64,000 nt of DNA from Ferruginivarius sediminum (GCF_003344765.1 NZ_QPMH01000005.1:186001-250000), one strand, 5' to 3'; shown: positions 16,359 through 25,488, numbered from the stretch's first letter. The notes: generated from the sequence alone by a model not told the origin. Numbers and translations are program-made.

Positions 16359-17666
16359 ATGCGCCGCAAGGCAAGGCGCGGCGGCGGCCGGCAGGTCGAG
16401 GTGACGATAGACGCCCTGGGCGGGCGCGGGGACGGCATTGCGGCCTACGAAGGCAAGCCCGTGTTCGTGCCCTTCGCGCTGCCGGGCGAGACGGTGCGCG
16501 TGCGACTGACGGGACAGCGCGCCGGCGGCTACAAGGCCGAGGTGCTGGAGGTCCTGGACGCCGCCCCGGAGCGGGTGGAGGCGCCGTGCCCGCACTTCGG
16601 CCCCTGCGGCGGCTGCACGGTGCAGCATCTGGACGCGGAAGCCTATCGCCGCTGGAAGCACGATCAGGTGGTGCAGGCGCTGAACCGGCGCGGTTTCGAC
16701 GAGCCGCCGGTCGCGGAGACGGTCGAGGTGGGCGAGGGCACCCGCCGGCGCGCCGCCCTGGCCGCGGTGCGCGAGGGGAAGCGGGTGCGCCTCGGCTTCC
16801 ACGGGCGGGAAAGCCACCGCATCGAGAATATCGAGGAATGCCGGATCCTGACCCCTCCGTTGGTCGCGCTGCTGGACCCGCTGCGCGCGGCGATGGCCGA
16901 GATCTTGGACGAACGCGAGACGGCCGAGGTAGCGTTGCTGGAGAGCGAAAGCGGCATCGACCTGCTTCTCCAGACGCGCCAGCCGCTGGGCCTGACGGCG
17001 CGGCAGGCGCTGGCCGGGCTGGCGGAGAGCGAGGACCTGGCCCGCATCGCCTGGGCGCCCGCCGGACCCGAGGGGGCGGTGGCGGAAGCCGAACCCGTGG
17101 CAATGCGCCGTCCGCCGCTGCTGACCTTCGGCGAGGTATCGGTGGAACCGCCACCCGGCGCCTTCGTGCAGCCGACCGCGGCCGGGGAGGCGGCGCTGGT
17201 CGCGACTGTCTCCGGCTGGCTTGCGGGCGTCGAGGGGTCGGTCGCCGATTACTTCGCTGGCTGCGGCACCTTCGCGTTTCCGCTGTCCCGGCGCGGCCCG
17301 GTGCATGCGGTGGAAGGGGCGGAAACCGCTATTGCCGCGTTGTGGCAGGCGGCGCGAAAGAACGATCTCGCCGGGCGCATGACGGCGGAGACCCGCGACC
17401 TCGCCAATGACCCGCCGACGCCGGAAGAACTCGACGCCTTCGCCGCCGCGGTCTTCGACCCGCCGCGCGTCGGCGCTAAGGAGCTTGCCGAGGCACTTGC
17501 CGACTCGAAGGTGCCGGTCGTGGCCGCCGTCTCGTGCAACCCCCACACCTTCGCCCGCGACGCCCGCACGCTGGTCGACGGCGGCTACACCCTCGCCGAG
17601 GTATGGCCGATCGACCAGTTCCCCTGGTCGGGCCATGTGGAACTGGCCGCGCGGTTCCGGCGGTAG
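16359..17666 (+). CDS. TrmA/RlmD-family RNA (uracil-5)-methyltransferase
   Basis: A 435-residue SAM-dependent enzyme expected to form 5-methyluridine in rRNA or tRNA. Order of parts: a TRAM RNA-binding domain (about 10-70, DALGGRGDGIAAYEGKPVFV), the Fe-S cysteines Cys77, Cys83, Cys86 (CPHFGPCGGC) with a fourth Cys in NIEECRILTP, a central RNA-recognition region, the SAM motif VADYFAGCGTFAFPL, and the catalytic Cys in AVSCNPHTFARD. The ATG at 16359 precedes the basic leader MRRKARRGGG. Whether its target is 23S rRNA U747/U1939-like or tRNA U54 cannot be told by eye. It converges with the cupin gene. Confidence 0.9.
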   Translation: MRRKARRGGGRQVEVTIDALGGRGDGIAAYEGKPVFVPFALPGETVRVRLTGQRAGGYKAEVLEVLDAAPERVEAPCPHFGPCGGCTVQHLDAEAYRRWKHDQVVQALNRRGFDEPPVAETVEVGEGTRRRAALAAVREGKRVRLGFHGRESHRIENIEECRILTPPLVALLDPLRAAMAEILDERETAEVALLESESGIDLLLQTRQPLGLTARQALAGLAESEDLARIAWAPAGPEGAVAEAEPVAMRRPPLLTFGEVSVEPPPGAFVQPTAAGEAALVATVSGWLAGVEGSVADYFAGCGTFAFPLSRRGPVHAVEGAETAIAALWQAARKNDLAGRMTAETRDLANDPPTPEELDAFAAAVFDPPRVGAKELAEALADSKVPVVAAVSCNPHTFARDARTLVDGGYTLAEVWPIDQFPWSGHVELAARFRR

Positions 17667-17769
17667 AGCTGCGACGAGCCGCGAAACCGAGGGTTACGCC
17701 GCCCGGCGAGAAGGTGGTTCTCTTGTCGGTTTCAGTATCTTGGTCGTTTCCCACACGGTACTAACCCCC

Positions 17770-18159
17770 TCACCTGCAGCGGTTCTTCGGCGTGTCGTAT
17801 GGGCCATAGCCGAACGCGATCACGCTCATGGGCCTGTTCGCTGTCGTCTGCCGGCGCTTTGTCCCAATCGGCAGGTGGAACGCGTCGCCGGGGGTCAGCG
17901 TGTGCGTCTTGCGACCGACGGTAACGTCGAGGCCGCCGCGGACGACGGCGATTCGTTCGGCGATGATGTTGGTGCGGGTGACGTCGTAGCCGGCGGTGAG
18001 GTTGGTGGTGACGCAGCTATAGCCGTCCGCCAGCCAGGTGCGGCCGATGTCCGGGGCCGTGGGCGGTGCGGCGAAGCGGCCGGGATGGAACGTCGCTTCG
18101 GCGGCGGTCGCGGGTGCCGCGATGCAGGCTATGGCGGCGGCGAAAAGGACCCTCCACAT
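17770..18159 (-). CDS. Secreted single-domain cupin protein
   Basis: A 129-residue protein with an N-terminal signal peptide (MWRVLFAAAIACIAAPATAA, cleavage after TAA-type Ala) and a cupin-2 beta barrel. The core strands are visible as NIIAERIAVVRGGLDVTVG and HTLTPGDAFHLPIGTKR. The usual metal-binding His-x-His of cupin motif 1 is absent, and only one His is seen in motif 2, so metal-dependent chemistry is doubtful and a ligand-binding role is more likely. Two cysteines (Cys49 and the near-terminal Cys128) could form a periplasmic disulfide. Function is unknown. Confidence 0.75.
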   Translation of the reverse strand: MWRVLFAAAIACIAAPATAAEATFHPGRFAAPPTAPDIGRTWLADGYSCVTTNLTAGYDVTRTNIIAERIAVVRGGLDVTVGRKTHTLTPGDAFHLPIGTKRRQTTANRPMSVIAFGYGPYDTPKNRCR

Positions 18160-18248
18160 GGCGCGTGGCCTCCGAAGGGAAAGCGAAAGCAGGCTACAGC
18201 ATAGCAGATTTCAGGCGAATGCGGGGGGGCGTTGTGCTCGGCGCGCCT

Positions 18249-19343
18249 CTATCCGCCGAATGCCCCCGTCTGCGCGCGGTGGCGCAGCAAATGGTCGGCC
18301 AGGACAATGGCCAGCATCGCCTCGCCCACGGGCACGGCGCGGATGCCGACGCAGGGGTCGTGGCGGCCCTTGGTGACGACCTCCGCTTCCTCGCCCTCGG
18401 TCGTGACGGTCCGGCGCGGGATGAGGATGGAGGAGGTTGGCTTTACCGCGAAGCGCGCGACGACCGGCTGTCCTGTCGTGATGCCGCCCAGCACGCCGCC
18501 GTTGTTGTTGGACAGGAAATGGGGCGTGTCGCCCTCCATCCGCATCTGGTCGGCGTTGTCCTCCCCCGAGGTGGCAGCGGCGGCGAAGCCATTGCCGATC
18601 TCCACGCCCTTGACGGCGTTGATGCTCATCAGCGCCTTGGCGAGGTCGGCGTCCAGGCGGTCATAAACCGGCTCGCCAAGTCCGGCGGGGATACCCTCGG
18701 CCTGCACCTCGACGACAGCGCCGGCTGAACTGCCGCGCTTTCGCACGTCGTCCAGGAAGTCGGCCCAGCGGCCCGCCGCCTCGGCGTCGGGGCAGAAGAA
18801 GGGGTTGACGTCCACCTCTGACCAGTCCCACGCATCCCGGTCGATGCCGTGCGGGCCAAGTTGCACCAAGGCGCCCCGGATGCGCGGCGCTTCGCCCAGG
18901 ATGTGGGCCAGCACCTTGCGCGCCACCGCGCCGGCGGCCACACGCATCGCGGTTTCCCGCGCGCTGGAGCGTCCGCCGCCTCGATAGTCGCGGATGCTGT
19001 ACTTGGCCCAGTAGGTATAATCGGCGTGCCCGGGGCGGAACTTGCCGGAAATTTCCGAGTAGTCCTTGGAGCGCTGGTCCTCGTTCTCAATGACGAGCGC
19101 GATGGGCGTGCCAGTGGTCAACCCCTCGAACACGCCGGAGACGATCTGCACGCGGTCCGACTCGCGGCGCTGCGTGGTGTAGCGCGACTGCCCCGGCCGG
19201 CGGCGATCCAGGTATTGCTGGATGTCGCTTTCATAGAGCGGCACGCGCGGCGGCACGCCATCGACGACGCAGCCGATGGCGGGGCCGTGGCTCTCGCCCC
19301 AGGTCGTGAACGTGAAGACGTCGCCGAAGCTGTTACCGGGCAT
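18249..19343 (-). CDS. aroC: Chorismate synthase
   Basis: A 364-residue FMN-dependent enzyme that converts 5-enolpyruvylshikimate-3-phosphate into chorismate, the last step of the shikimate pathway. Signatures are [20 protein letters not shown] at the N-terminus, [32 protein letters not shown], and [20 protein letters not shown]. Length matches AroC (about 360). The start ATG at 19343 gives MPGNSFG, the conventional beginning. It lies 42 bp downstream of fabI on the same strand and may share its transcript. Confidence 0.97.
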   Translation of the reverse strand: MPGNSFGDVFTFTTWGESHGPAIGCVVDGVPPRVPLYESDIQQYLDRRRPGQSRYTTQRRESDRVQIVSGVFEGLTTGTPIALVIENEDQRSKDYSEISGKFRPGHADYTYWAKYSIRDYRGGGRSSARETAMRVAAGAVARKVLAHILGEAPRIRGALVQLGPHGIDRDAWDWSEVDVNPFFCPDAEAAGRWADFLDDVRKRGSSAGAVVEVQAEGIPAGLGEPVYDRLDADLAKALMSINAVKGVEIGNGFAAAATSGEDNADQMRMEGDTPHFLSNNNGGVLGGITTGQPVVARFAVKPTSSILIPRRTVTTEGEEAEVVTKGRHDPCVGIRAVPVGEAMLAIVLADHLLRHRAQTGAFGG

Positions 19344-19385
19344 GGTCCGTTACCGGGTAGGGGCGGGAGCGCTCGCCGCGCCGGA

Positions 19386-20231
19386 TCAGGGGGAAGGCTC
19401 GCGCTTCAGGCTTTCCAGCAAGTCGGCAAGCTGGGGGGCCGCATCGACCGCCATCATGCCCACCGTGTGGTAGCCCGAATCGACGTGGTGAACCTCGCCC
19501 GTCACGGCGGAACCGAGGTCGCTCAACAAGTATACGGCCGAGCTGCCCACCTGGTCGATGGTGACGTTGCGGCGCAGGGGCGAGTTAAGCTCGTTCCACT
19601 TCAGGATATAGCGGAAATCGCCGATGCCGCTGGCCGCCAGGGTGCGGATCGGCCCCGCCGAGATCGCGTTCACCCGCACGCCGTCGTCGCCGAGGTCGGC
19701 GGCGAGGTAGCGCACCGAGGCCTCCAGCGCCGCCTTGGCGACGCCCATGACGTTGTAGTGCGGCATCACCCGCTCGGCCCCGAAATAGCTGAGTGTCAGC
19801 AGACTGCCGCCGGGGCGCATCAGCGGCAGCGCCTTCTGCGCCACGGCGGTGAAGGAGTAGCAGGAGATGTCCATACTGCGCAGGAAGCCCTCGCGGCTGG
19901 TATGGACGTATTTGTCCTTCAACTCGTTCCGGTCGGCATAGGCGATGGCGTGAACGACGAAGTCCAGGCCGCCCCACACCTCTTTCACCTTGTCGAACAC
20001 TGCCTGAATGGAATCGTCGTCGCCGACGTCGCAGGACTCCAGGATCTCGGCCTCGACCTGCTCGGCCAGCGGGCGCACGCGCTTCAGCAGCGCGTCACCC
20101 TGGTACGTGAAGCCGAGGCTGCCGCCCTGGGCATGCACCTGTTTGGCGATGCCCCAGGCAATCGACCGGTCGTTCGCCACACCCATGACCAAGCCGCGCT
20201 TGCCCTGCATCAGCGACAGATTTTCGGACAT
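19386..20231 (-). CDS. fabI: Enoyl-[acyl-carrier-protein] reductase (NADH), FabI
   Basis: A 281-residue enzyme that reduces trans-2-enoyl-ACP in the last step of fatty-acid elongation; it is the triclosan/diazaborine target family. It is an atypical short-chain dehydrogenase with GLVMGVANDRSIAWGIAK for NADH binding near residue 13, and catalytic Tyr149, Tyr159 and Lys166 in SYFGAERVMPHYNVMGVAKA, which has the FabI spacing rather than the ordinary YxxxK. The C-terminal part NAISAGPIRTLAASGI is also characteristic. A likely promoter region of about 110 bp separates it from the divergent YihY-family gene. Confidence 0.97.
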   Translation of the reverse strand: MSENLSLMQGKRGLVMGVANDRSIAWGIAKQVHAQGGSLGFTYQGDALLKRVRPLAEQVEAEILESCDVGDDDSIQAVFDKVKEVWGGLDFVVHAIAYADRNELKDKYVHTSREGFLRSMDISCYSFTAVAQKALPLMRPGGSLLTLSYFGAERVMPHYNVMGVAKAALEASVRYLAADLGDDGVRVNAISAGPIRTLAASGIGDFRYILKWNELNSPLRRNVTIDQVGSSAVYLLSDLGSAVTGEVHHVDSGYHTVGMMAVDAAPQLADLLESLKREPSP

Positions 20232-20372
20232 TCCTTCCCCGCGAATGGTTTAAGCCGCACGCGCCCTTACGAAAGTCGCGGCATCCTACACGAATGATCG
20301 ACGCGATCAAACGCATGCCATGCATGACAGAGTCGGCATAATGCATTGATTCGCGATCGTTTCGACAGCCCC

Positions 20373-20378
20373 TATAAT
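20373..20378 (+). promoter_or_regulatory. -10 element immediately upstream of the YihY/BrkB gene
   Basis: A perfect TATAAT at 20373-20378 ends 6 nt before ATG 20385. The expected transcription start would be at or within a base or two of the ATG, giving a leaderless or near-leaderless message. No convincing -35 is visible; TTGATT at 20346 is 21 bp away. Confidence 0.45.
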
Positions 20379-20384
20379 CGGGTC

Positions 20385-21674
20385 ATGACATTCGCGCAAC
20401 TTGTCCGGCAGATGAGCGGATACGGCACCGAACGGGCGCTGCGGCGGCTGTTGGCATGGCTGCGTTACGTTACCAAGGGCGAGCGGGTGTTGCGCTTTCT
20501 GGCTTATGCCGGCGCGCGCTTTCTCGATGACGGTGGTATGCGTCTTGCCGCCGGGCTCAGCTACGCCTCGCTGCTGGCCATGGTCCCACTGCTCGCCATC
20601 GCGCTGGCGATCCTTTCGGCCTTTCCGGCGTTCGAGGGGGTCGAGCGACAGGTTCTGGACATGGTATTCCAGAGCTTCCTGCCCGACGCCAGTGCCGCCA
20701 TTGCCGAGCGTATCAAGGGCTTCGTCGCCAACGCCAGCAAGCTGACCGGGCCCGGTATCGTCGGTCTTGCGGTGACGGCGCTGTTGCTGCTGAACAACAT
20801 CAGCGGCTCGTTCAATACCATCTGGCGGGTCAGCGAGGGGCGCCCGCTTGCGACCCGTATGCTGGTGTACTGGGCACTGCTGACATTGGGGCCGCTGTTG
20901 CTGGGGTCGTCTATCTCGCTTTCCAGCTTTGTCTTCGCGGCCGTGAAACTGTCCGGCGTCGAGGAGGTGGCAAGCTGGCTGAGGATCTCCTGGCTCATCT
21001 CGCTCGCGCTCTCGGCCGCCGGATTTGCGTTGATCTTCTACGTTGTGCCGAACCGCCGCATAAGCCTTGGTCACGTCCTGGTCGGCGGCACCGTTTCGGC
21101 GCTGCTGTTCGAGGGGCTGAAATACGCCTTCGGCCTTTATCTCACGCATTTTCCCTCGTACGAAGCAGTTTACGGCGCAATCTCGACCGTGCCGATCTTC
21201 CTGGTGTGGCTCTACCTTTCGTGGAGCGTGGTGCTGCTGGGGGCCGAGGTCACCGCGGCGCTGCCGGAGTGGCGGGCGGCGCAGGCGCGCGGTCGAGCGA
21301 CCAGCCCGGCCGGCGGCCGTCTGGCACTTGCGCTGGCTGTTCTCGCCCGGCTGCGCGCCGCGATGCAGACGGGCCAGCAGATGAAGCGGCAGGAGATGAC
21401 GCGCGGCTTGCCGGCGACACCGGCGGAAATCGACGCCGTGTTGAAGCCGCTCCGCCAGCAAGGCTTCATCGCGCGAACCCAGAACGGTCGCTGGGTGATC
21501 GGCCGCGACCTGAACACCGCAACCTTGGGCGATTTGCTCGACACGCTCGGCCTGTCGCTGGAGCCGGGAGAGGGGTGGCCGCCGGTGGCCGCCGGGGCGG
21601 TGCGGGAACTGGCCGAGGAATCGAGTCGCGAACGGCGGCAAACGCTGGAGGTCTTGCTGCGCAAGGGGAAGTGA
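20385..21674 (+). CDS. YihY/BrkB-family inner membrane protein
   Basis: A 429-residue protein from ATG 20385; a TTG at 20346 is in frame but lies upstream of the -10 element. The membrane domain (about residues 30-290) has six hydrophobic segments and the family motifs DDGGMRLAAGLSYASLLAMVPLLAIAL in parts, and LYLTHFPSYEAVYGAISTVP followed by VWLYLSWSVVLLGAEVTAAL. The C-terminal 130 residues are cytoplasmic and resemble a winged helix (TPAEIDAVLKPLRQQGFIAR). The family is also called UPF0761 and was once mislabelled ribonuclease BN; its real function is unresolved. The gene converges with cbpM, 7 bp away. Confidence 0.88.
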   Translation: MTFAQLVRQMSGYGTERALRRLLAWLRYVTKGERVLRFLAYAGARFLDDGGMRLAAGLSYASLLAMVPLLAIALAILSAFPAFEGVERQVLDMVFQSFLPDASAAIAERIKGFVANASKLTGPGIVGLAVTALLLLNNISGSFNTIWRVSEGRPLATRMLVYWALLTLGPLLLGSSISLSSFVFAAVKLSGVEEVASWLRISWLISLALSAAGFALIFYVVPNRRISLGHVLVGGTVSALLFEGLKYAFGLYLTHFPSYEAVYGAISTVPIFLVWLYLSWSVVLLGAEVTAALPEWRAAQARGRATSPAGGRLALALAVLARLRAAMQTGQQMKRQEMTRGLPATPAEIDAVLKPLRQQGFIARTQNGRWVIGRDLNTATLGDLLDTLGLSLEPGEGWPPVAAGAVRELAEESSRERRQTLEVLLRKGK

Positions 21675-21681
21675 GGGCCGG

Positions 21682-22032
21682 TTACTCGCCGGTTTTGTCG
21701 CCGTGCGCTCCGATAACCTCCTGCAGTCGGGTTTCCAGATTGCGCCGGTGTTCTTCCGGCAGGCCCTGAATGGCCTCCTGTATTTCCGCCATCGCCTGGC
21801 GCAGGCTGTAAAGCTGGTCCAGCAGGCGCAGGACGATGGGCACGGCCTCGTCGTTCACCGCCATGTCGCTGCGCAACTCGTCGATCAGCGAGATGCGGGC
21901 GACATCGGCCTCGTCGAACAACCAGCGCCCTTCGTCCTCGACCGGCAGGACCCAACGTTGCTCGACCCAGGTGACGATCTCGCCTTCGCTGACTTCGGTG
22001 GCGTTAACGACCTCGACCAGTGTCTTCGCCAT
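21682..22032 (-). CDS. cbpM: Chaperone modulator CbpM
   Basis: A 116-residue MerR-like helical protein, the specific inhibitor of the DnaJ-like co-chaperone CbpA. The N-terminal winged helix shows EIVTWVEQRWVLPVEDEGRW followed by FDEADVARISLIDELRSDM, the family core. A C-terminal helical hairpin (VLRLLDQLYSLRQAMAEIQE) mediates dimerisation. It lies 51 bp downstream of cbpA on the same strand, the standard cbpA-cbpM operon. ATG 22032 is used. Confidence 0.88.
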   Translation of the reverse strand: MAKTLVEVVNATEVSEGEIVTWVEQRWVLPVEDEGRWLFDEADVARISLIDELRSDMAVNDEAVPIVLRLLDQLYSLRQAMAEIQEAIQGLPEEHRRNLETRLQEVIGAHGDKTGE

Positions 22033-22066
22033 GGCGGCTGCCTTTCTTCCACCGGGAATGCCTGCG

Positions 22067-22100
22067 TTACGTCATGCCCGCCTTTACGTCATGCCCGCCT
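22067..22100. repeat. 17-bp perfect tandem duplication at the 3' end of cbpA
   Basis: TTACGTCATGCCCGCCT occurs twice in direct succession (22067-22083 and 22084-22100). The second copy encodes the last codons and the TAA stop of cbpA on the minus strand. The first copy lies just beyond the stop, so the duplication left the protein unchanged. Confidence 0.95.
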
Positions 22101-23052
22101 TTTCACGCGGGTTGTAGGGGTGCTTCCTGCCCCACTTGCGCGCAAATGACTTCAGCTCCTCGTCCTGCTCTTCCGGCAGCACGACTTTCAGGTGCACGAA
22201 CTGGTCGCCCTTGGTCCCGCCATCCTTTGGCGCGATGCCGCGCCCGCGCAGGCGCATCGTCTTGCCGGTGTTGGAGCCCGCCGGAATCTTCATCGACACC
22301 GGCCCGTTGACGGTGGGCACGGTGACGGTGCCGCCCTCGACGGCCTCCTGTAGGTTGATCGGCAGATCCAGGTGGATGTCGTTACCCTCGCGCCGGAAGA
22401 AGGGGTGCGGCTCCACCTTGATCTTGACATAGGCATCGCCCGCGGGACCTCCGCCCAATCCCGGCTTGCCCTTGCCCTTCAGGCGCAAGGCCTGGCCGTC
22501 CTCGCAGCCCGCCGGGATGGTGATGTCCACGGTGTTGCCGTCGGCAAGCCGGATGCGCTTGCGCGCGCCCGTCGCCGCCTCGACGAAGCCGACCCGAATC
22601 GAGTAGTTGACGTCGCCGCCGCGGGCCTGCGTGCGGTACGAACGGGTGCGTGCGCCCGCACCGGCGCCGCCGGGGCCGCCACCGCCGCGGAACCCGCCGA
22701 AGCCGCCGCCGAAAAGGTCGGCGAAAATATCCTCGGCGCTGAATTCCTCGCCGAAATCGAAGTTGCTGTACTTCGAGCCGCGGCCGCCGGCGTTGTAGCT
22801 GCGGTAGAAGCCGCCGCGCGGCGCCTGCTCCTGGCCGGTCGCGTCGATCTCGCCGGCATCGTAGCGCTTCCGCTTGTCGGCGTCGGCCAGGATGTCGTAG
22901 GCCTGGGAAATCTCCTTGAACTTCTGTTCGGCGTCCTTGTTCCCCGGATTCAGGTCCGGGTGATAGGTCTTAGCCAGCTTGCGATAGGCCTTCTTGATGT
23001 CGTCCTGACTGGCCTGTCGGCTGACGCCCAGTACGGCGTAGAGGTCCTTCAT
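22084..23052 (-). CDS. cbpA: CbpA-type DnaJ co-chaperone (type II Hsp40)
   Basis: A 322-residue Hsp70 co-chaperone. The J domain is residues 1-68 with the HPD motif at 31-33 (TYHPDLNPG). A Gly/Phe/Arg-rich region follows (about 75-135), then two beta-sandwich substrate-binding domains ([20 protein letters not shown] and [17 protein letters not shown] are recognisable). There is no Cys-rich zinc-finger domain, so it is a CbpA/type II protein rather than DnaJ itself. It is followed by its modulator cbpM. A 17-bp tandem duplication abuts its stop codon. Confidence 0.92.
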   Translation of the reverse strand: MKDLYAVLGVSRQASQDDIKKAYRKLAKTYHPDLNPGNKDAEQKFKEISQAYDILADADKRKRYDAGEIDATGQEQAPRGGFYRSYNAGGRGSKYSNFDFGEEFSAEDIFADLFGGGFGGFRGGGGPGGAGAGARTRSYRTQARGGDVNYSIRVGFVEAATGARKRIRLADGNTVDITIPAGCEDGQALRLKGKGKPGLGGGPAGDAYVKIKVEPHPFFRREGNDIHLDLPINLQEAVEGGTVTVPTVNGPVSMKIPAGSNTGKTMRLRGRGIAPKDGGTKGDQFVHLKVVLPEEQDEELKSFARKWGRKHPYNPREKAGMT

Positions 23053-23096
23053 CGGGCCATTATTACTCGCGTTGCTGTCGTTCGTTCGGGCAAGAC

Positions 23097-23124
23097 GGGG
23101 CGCCGTCGCGGGCGACGGCGCCCC
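23097..23124 (-). terminator. Strong hairpin between lipoprotein gene and cbpA
   Basis: A perfect 13-bp GC-rich stem, GGGGCGCCGTCGC at 23097-23109 and its complement at 23112-23124, with a 2-base gap. It lies 30 bp past the lipoprotein stop on the minus strand and is followed by GTCTTGCC, which has only a weak T content. It probably terminates or attenuates lipoprotein transcripts before cbpA. Confidence 0.6.
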
Positions 23125-23153
23125 GGTCGATCGCTACTTTCAATTAATCAGGG

Positions 23154-23630
23154 TTATTGAACTTTCCAAGTCCCGTCCGGCTGCCGGCAGGCCGTGCCAT
23201 AGGCCTGCTGCTCCTCCCCGGCGACGATGACCGTCTGCTGGAACTCACGGCAATAGATTCCGTCGGAGCGCTGGTAGGTGTCGATCGGCGTCACCGTGCC
23301 GCTGTGGCCACTGTCGGGATTGTTCCAGGTGGAGGTGGTACCGGTCTTGGTGTGCTCCAGCGCCGCCTGGGTGGTCTGGCTCATGTAGAGCTGGTCGGCG
23401 CGGTCCAGCGACTTGCCGACCTCCGAGCCGGCCAGCGCGCCAAGCACCGCGCCGGCGCCGGTGGCCCACAGCCGGCCCGAGCCGCTGCCGATTTCCGAAC
23501 CCAGCAGACCGCCCAGGACCGCGCCGCCCAGCGTGCCGATGGTCTGCTTCGGCCCCGGCTCGTCGCCGCGCGCACAGGCAGTGGCAAAGGCCGCCACGAT
23601 CACGGCGGCAAGAATGGACTTCAGCTTCAT
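23154..23630 (-). CDS. Glycine-zipper 2TM-domain outer-membrane lipoprotein
   Basis: A 158-residue protein with a lipoprotein signal (MKLKSILAAVIVAAFATAC, lipidated Cys19). Residues 30-75 form a glycine zipper (TIGTLGGAVLGGLLGSEIG and GAGAVLGALAGSEVG) as in the rickettsial 17-kDa surface antigen family. The C-terminal domain contains the conserved YCREFQQTVIVAGEEQQAYG and ends CRQPDGTWKV. Such proteins sit in the outer membrane; the exact role is unknown. The C-terminal pair of cysteines may form a disulfide. Confidence 0.88.
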   Translation of the reverse strand: MKLKSILAAVIVAAFATACARGDEPGPKQTIGTLGGAVLGGLLGSEIGSGSGRLWATGAGAVLGALAGSEVGKSLDRADQLYMSQTTQAALEHTKTGTTSTWNNPDSGHSGTVTPIDTYQRSDGIYCREFQQTVIVAGEEQQAYGTACRQPDGTWKVQ

Positions 23631-23782
23631 GGTCTCCTACCTCTCGCATGTGAGTGCGTTGGGAGCCCGTCCGTTACCGGTCTTGCCCCTGAGCGAACGA
23701 TACCCTAAAGAAAAAGATGCAAAATTGCACCTAATCAAAAGTCGAACGCGTGCAGCGAACGCAAGCCGCAACGAGAGGCCCG

Positions 23783-24376
23783 ATGTTTGCCGACAAACCG
23801 CCTGAGAACCCCGTGGACCTGCTGCGCGAGTGGTACAAGGAAGCCGAAGCCAGCGAGCCGAACGATCCGAATGCCATCGCGCTTGCGACAGTTGGCGAGG
23901 ACGGCATGCCATCGGTGCGTATGGTGCTTCTCAAGGACTTCGATGAGAAGGGGTTCGTATTTTATACCAACCTGGAAAGCCGGAAGGGTACGCAACTCAC
24001 GAACCACCCCAAGGCGGCCTTCGTGATGCACTGGAAGTCGCTGGAACGCCAGGTCCGGGTCGAGGGGCACACGCAGCCGGTTACGACGGAGGAAGCCGAC
24101 ACCTATTTCCACTCCCGCGCACGGGGCAGCCAGATCGGCGCCTGGGCCAGCAAGCAGTCGCGGCCGCTGGAGTCGCGCTACGAACTGGAGAAGCGCGTCG
24201 CCCGGTACGGCGCCAAGTTCCACGTCGGGCGCGTGCCCAGGCCGGAGCACTGGTCCGGCTTCCGCATCGCTCCCACGCGCATCGAGTTCTGGCAGTCCGG
24301 CCGCTTCCGGCTGCATGACCGTCTGCTTTACCTGCGCCAGGGCGATGGCTGGGTGACGCAGTGGTTGTACCCCTGA
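23783..24376 (+). CDS. pdxH: Pyridoxine/pyridoxamine 5'-phosphate oxidase
   Basis: A 197-residue FMN enzyme that oxidises pyridoxine or pyridoxamine 5'-phosphate to pyridoxal 5'-phosphate, the cofactor used by hemA and the aminotransferase elsewhere in the window. ATG 23783 is preferred to the in-frame GTG at 23750 because the family start is close to [14 protein letters not shown]. Motifs include [20 protein letters not shown] for FMN binding, [35 protein letters not shown], and the C-terminal [15 protein letters not shown]. The 3' end runs close to the following cation efflux gene. Confidence 0.95.
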   Translation: MFADKPPENPVDLLREWYKEAEASEPNDPNAIALATVGEDGMPSVRMVLLKDFDEKGFVFYTNLESRKGTQLTNHPKAAFVMHWKSLERQVRVEGHTQPVTTEEADTYFHSRARGSQIGAWASKQSRPLESRYELEKRVARYGAKFHVGRVPRPEHWSGFRIAPTRIEFWQSGRFRLHDRLLYLRQGDGWVTQWLYP

Positions 24377-24414
24377 TATGCGGTGGCAGCCTGCGGATAG
24401 CCGAAGGGTCGGAT

Positions 24415-25350
24415 TTGAGCGTTAGCAGCGGAAACGACAGCGCGCAGCGTGTGAACGGAGCCCGGGCCGCGCGGCTCATGCGGCGGGCGACCTATGCCTC
24501 CGTGGCGACCGCGGGCACCCTGATCGTGGTCAAGACGGGGGCGTGGCTGGTTACCGATTCGGTCAGCCTGCTTTCGACGCTGGTCGACTCGCTACTGGAC
24601 GCGGCCGCGTCGGTCGTCAACATGCTGGCCGTTCGCCAGGCCCTTGTCCCGCCGGACCGGGAGCATCGCTTCGGCCACGGCAAGCTGGAGCCTCTGGCCG
24701 CGTTGGGACAGTCCGCGTTCATCGCCGGTTCGGCATTGTTTCTCGTAATATCGGCGGGGCAGCGCTTCATCGCGCCACGTCCGGTCCAGGAAACCGGCAT
24801 CGGCATCGCGGTCATGCTCGTCTCCATCCTGGCGACGCTGGCGCTCGTGACCTATCAGCGCTCGGTCGTGCGGCGCACGGGGTCGCTTGCGATCCAATCC
24901 GACCGGCTCCACTACGTCGGCGACATTCTGGTCAACGCGGCCGTGATCGTGGCGCTGGTGCTCTGGTGGGAACTGAGGTGGACATGGGTCGATCCCGTCT
25001 TCGCCATCCTCATTTCCGGTTACATCCTGTTCACGGCAACGCGAATTGCCGGCGGTGCGATGGACATGCTGATGGACCGGGAACTTCCGGAGTCGGAACG
25101 TCAGCGCATCGTCGACATTGTGCGCCAGCACCCGCAGGTGATCGGCATACACGACCTGCGCACGCGCGCGGCCGGGCCGCAGAGCTTCATTCAGCTTCAC
25201 CTGGAAATGGACGGACGAATGATGCTCTATCAGGCGAACGTCGTCGCAGACACCGTGGAGATCGAGCTGCGTAACGCCTTTCCCGATGCCGAGGTCATCG
25301 TCCATCAGGATCCCTACGGCGTGGACGACGACAGCACGCCGATCCGTTGA
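24415..25350 (+). CDS. Cation diffusion facilitator (FieF-like divalent metal efflux pump)
   Basis: An inner-membrane proton/metal antiporter for Zn2+, Fe2+ or similar. The start is uncertain: TTG 24415 (AAGGG about 6 nt upstream) gives 311 residues, GTG 24361 overlaps pdxH, and GTG 24451 is also possible. Motifs are SLLSTLVDSLLDAAASVVNM with the two Asp of metal site A in TM2, DREHRFGHGKLEPLAAL, and SDRLHYVGDILVNAAVIVAL carrying the second site in TM5. The cytoplasmic domain has HDLRTRAAGPQSFIQLHLEM and VIVHQDP. The whole protein aligns with E. coli FieF, which favours zinc/iron as substrates. Confidence 0.9.
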   Translation: MSVSSGNDSAQRVNGARAARLMRRATYASVATAGTLIVVKTGAWLVTDSVSLLSTLVDSLLDAAASVVNMLAVRQALVPPDREHRFGHGKLEPLAALGQSAFIAGSALFLVISAGQRFIAPRPVQETGIGIAVMLVSILATLALVTYQRSVVRRTGSLAIQSDRLHYVGDILVNAAVIVALVLWWELRWTWVDPVFAILISGYILFTATRIAGGAMDMLMDRELPESERQRIVDIVRQHPQVIGIHDLRTRAAGPQSFIQLHLEMDGRMMLYQANVVADTVEIELRNAFPDAEVIVHQDPYGVDDDSTPIR

Positions 25351-25413
25351 CGGCGGCGAACTTGCATATCCGGCTGCGCTTTTGACCTGATGCGCCGCAA
25401 GCGGTCTAATCGC

Positions 25414-25427
25414 TTGATACGGGTCAA
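25414..25427 (+). promoter_or_regulatory. FNR/FixK-type box upstream of universal stress gene
   Basis: TTGATACGGGTCAA matches the FNR/FixK consensus TTGAT-N4-ATCAA at 9 of 10 positions. It is centred about 68 bp upstream of the ATG at 25489, which would put a class II promoter start near 25462. Usp genes are commonly under FNR-family control, which supports the call. Confidence 0.5.
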
Positions 25428-25488
25428 TGCAGCTTTTTGGCACCAGTGGAAACTGCCCACACCGGTTGCCGGGTAGGGAGGCGCGAGG

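Noticed and set aside
16219..17154. Long minus-strand ORF extending the peroxidase-related gene upstream
   Set aside because: It is low-complexity Pro/Arg/Ala-rich and antisense to the clearly real RNA methyltransferase; conserved sequence starts at 16218.
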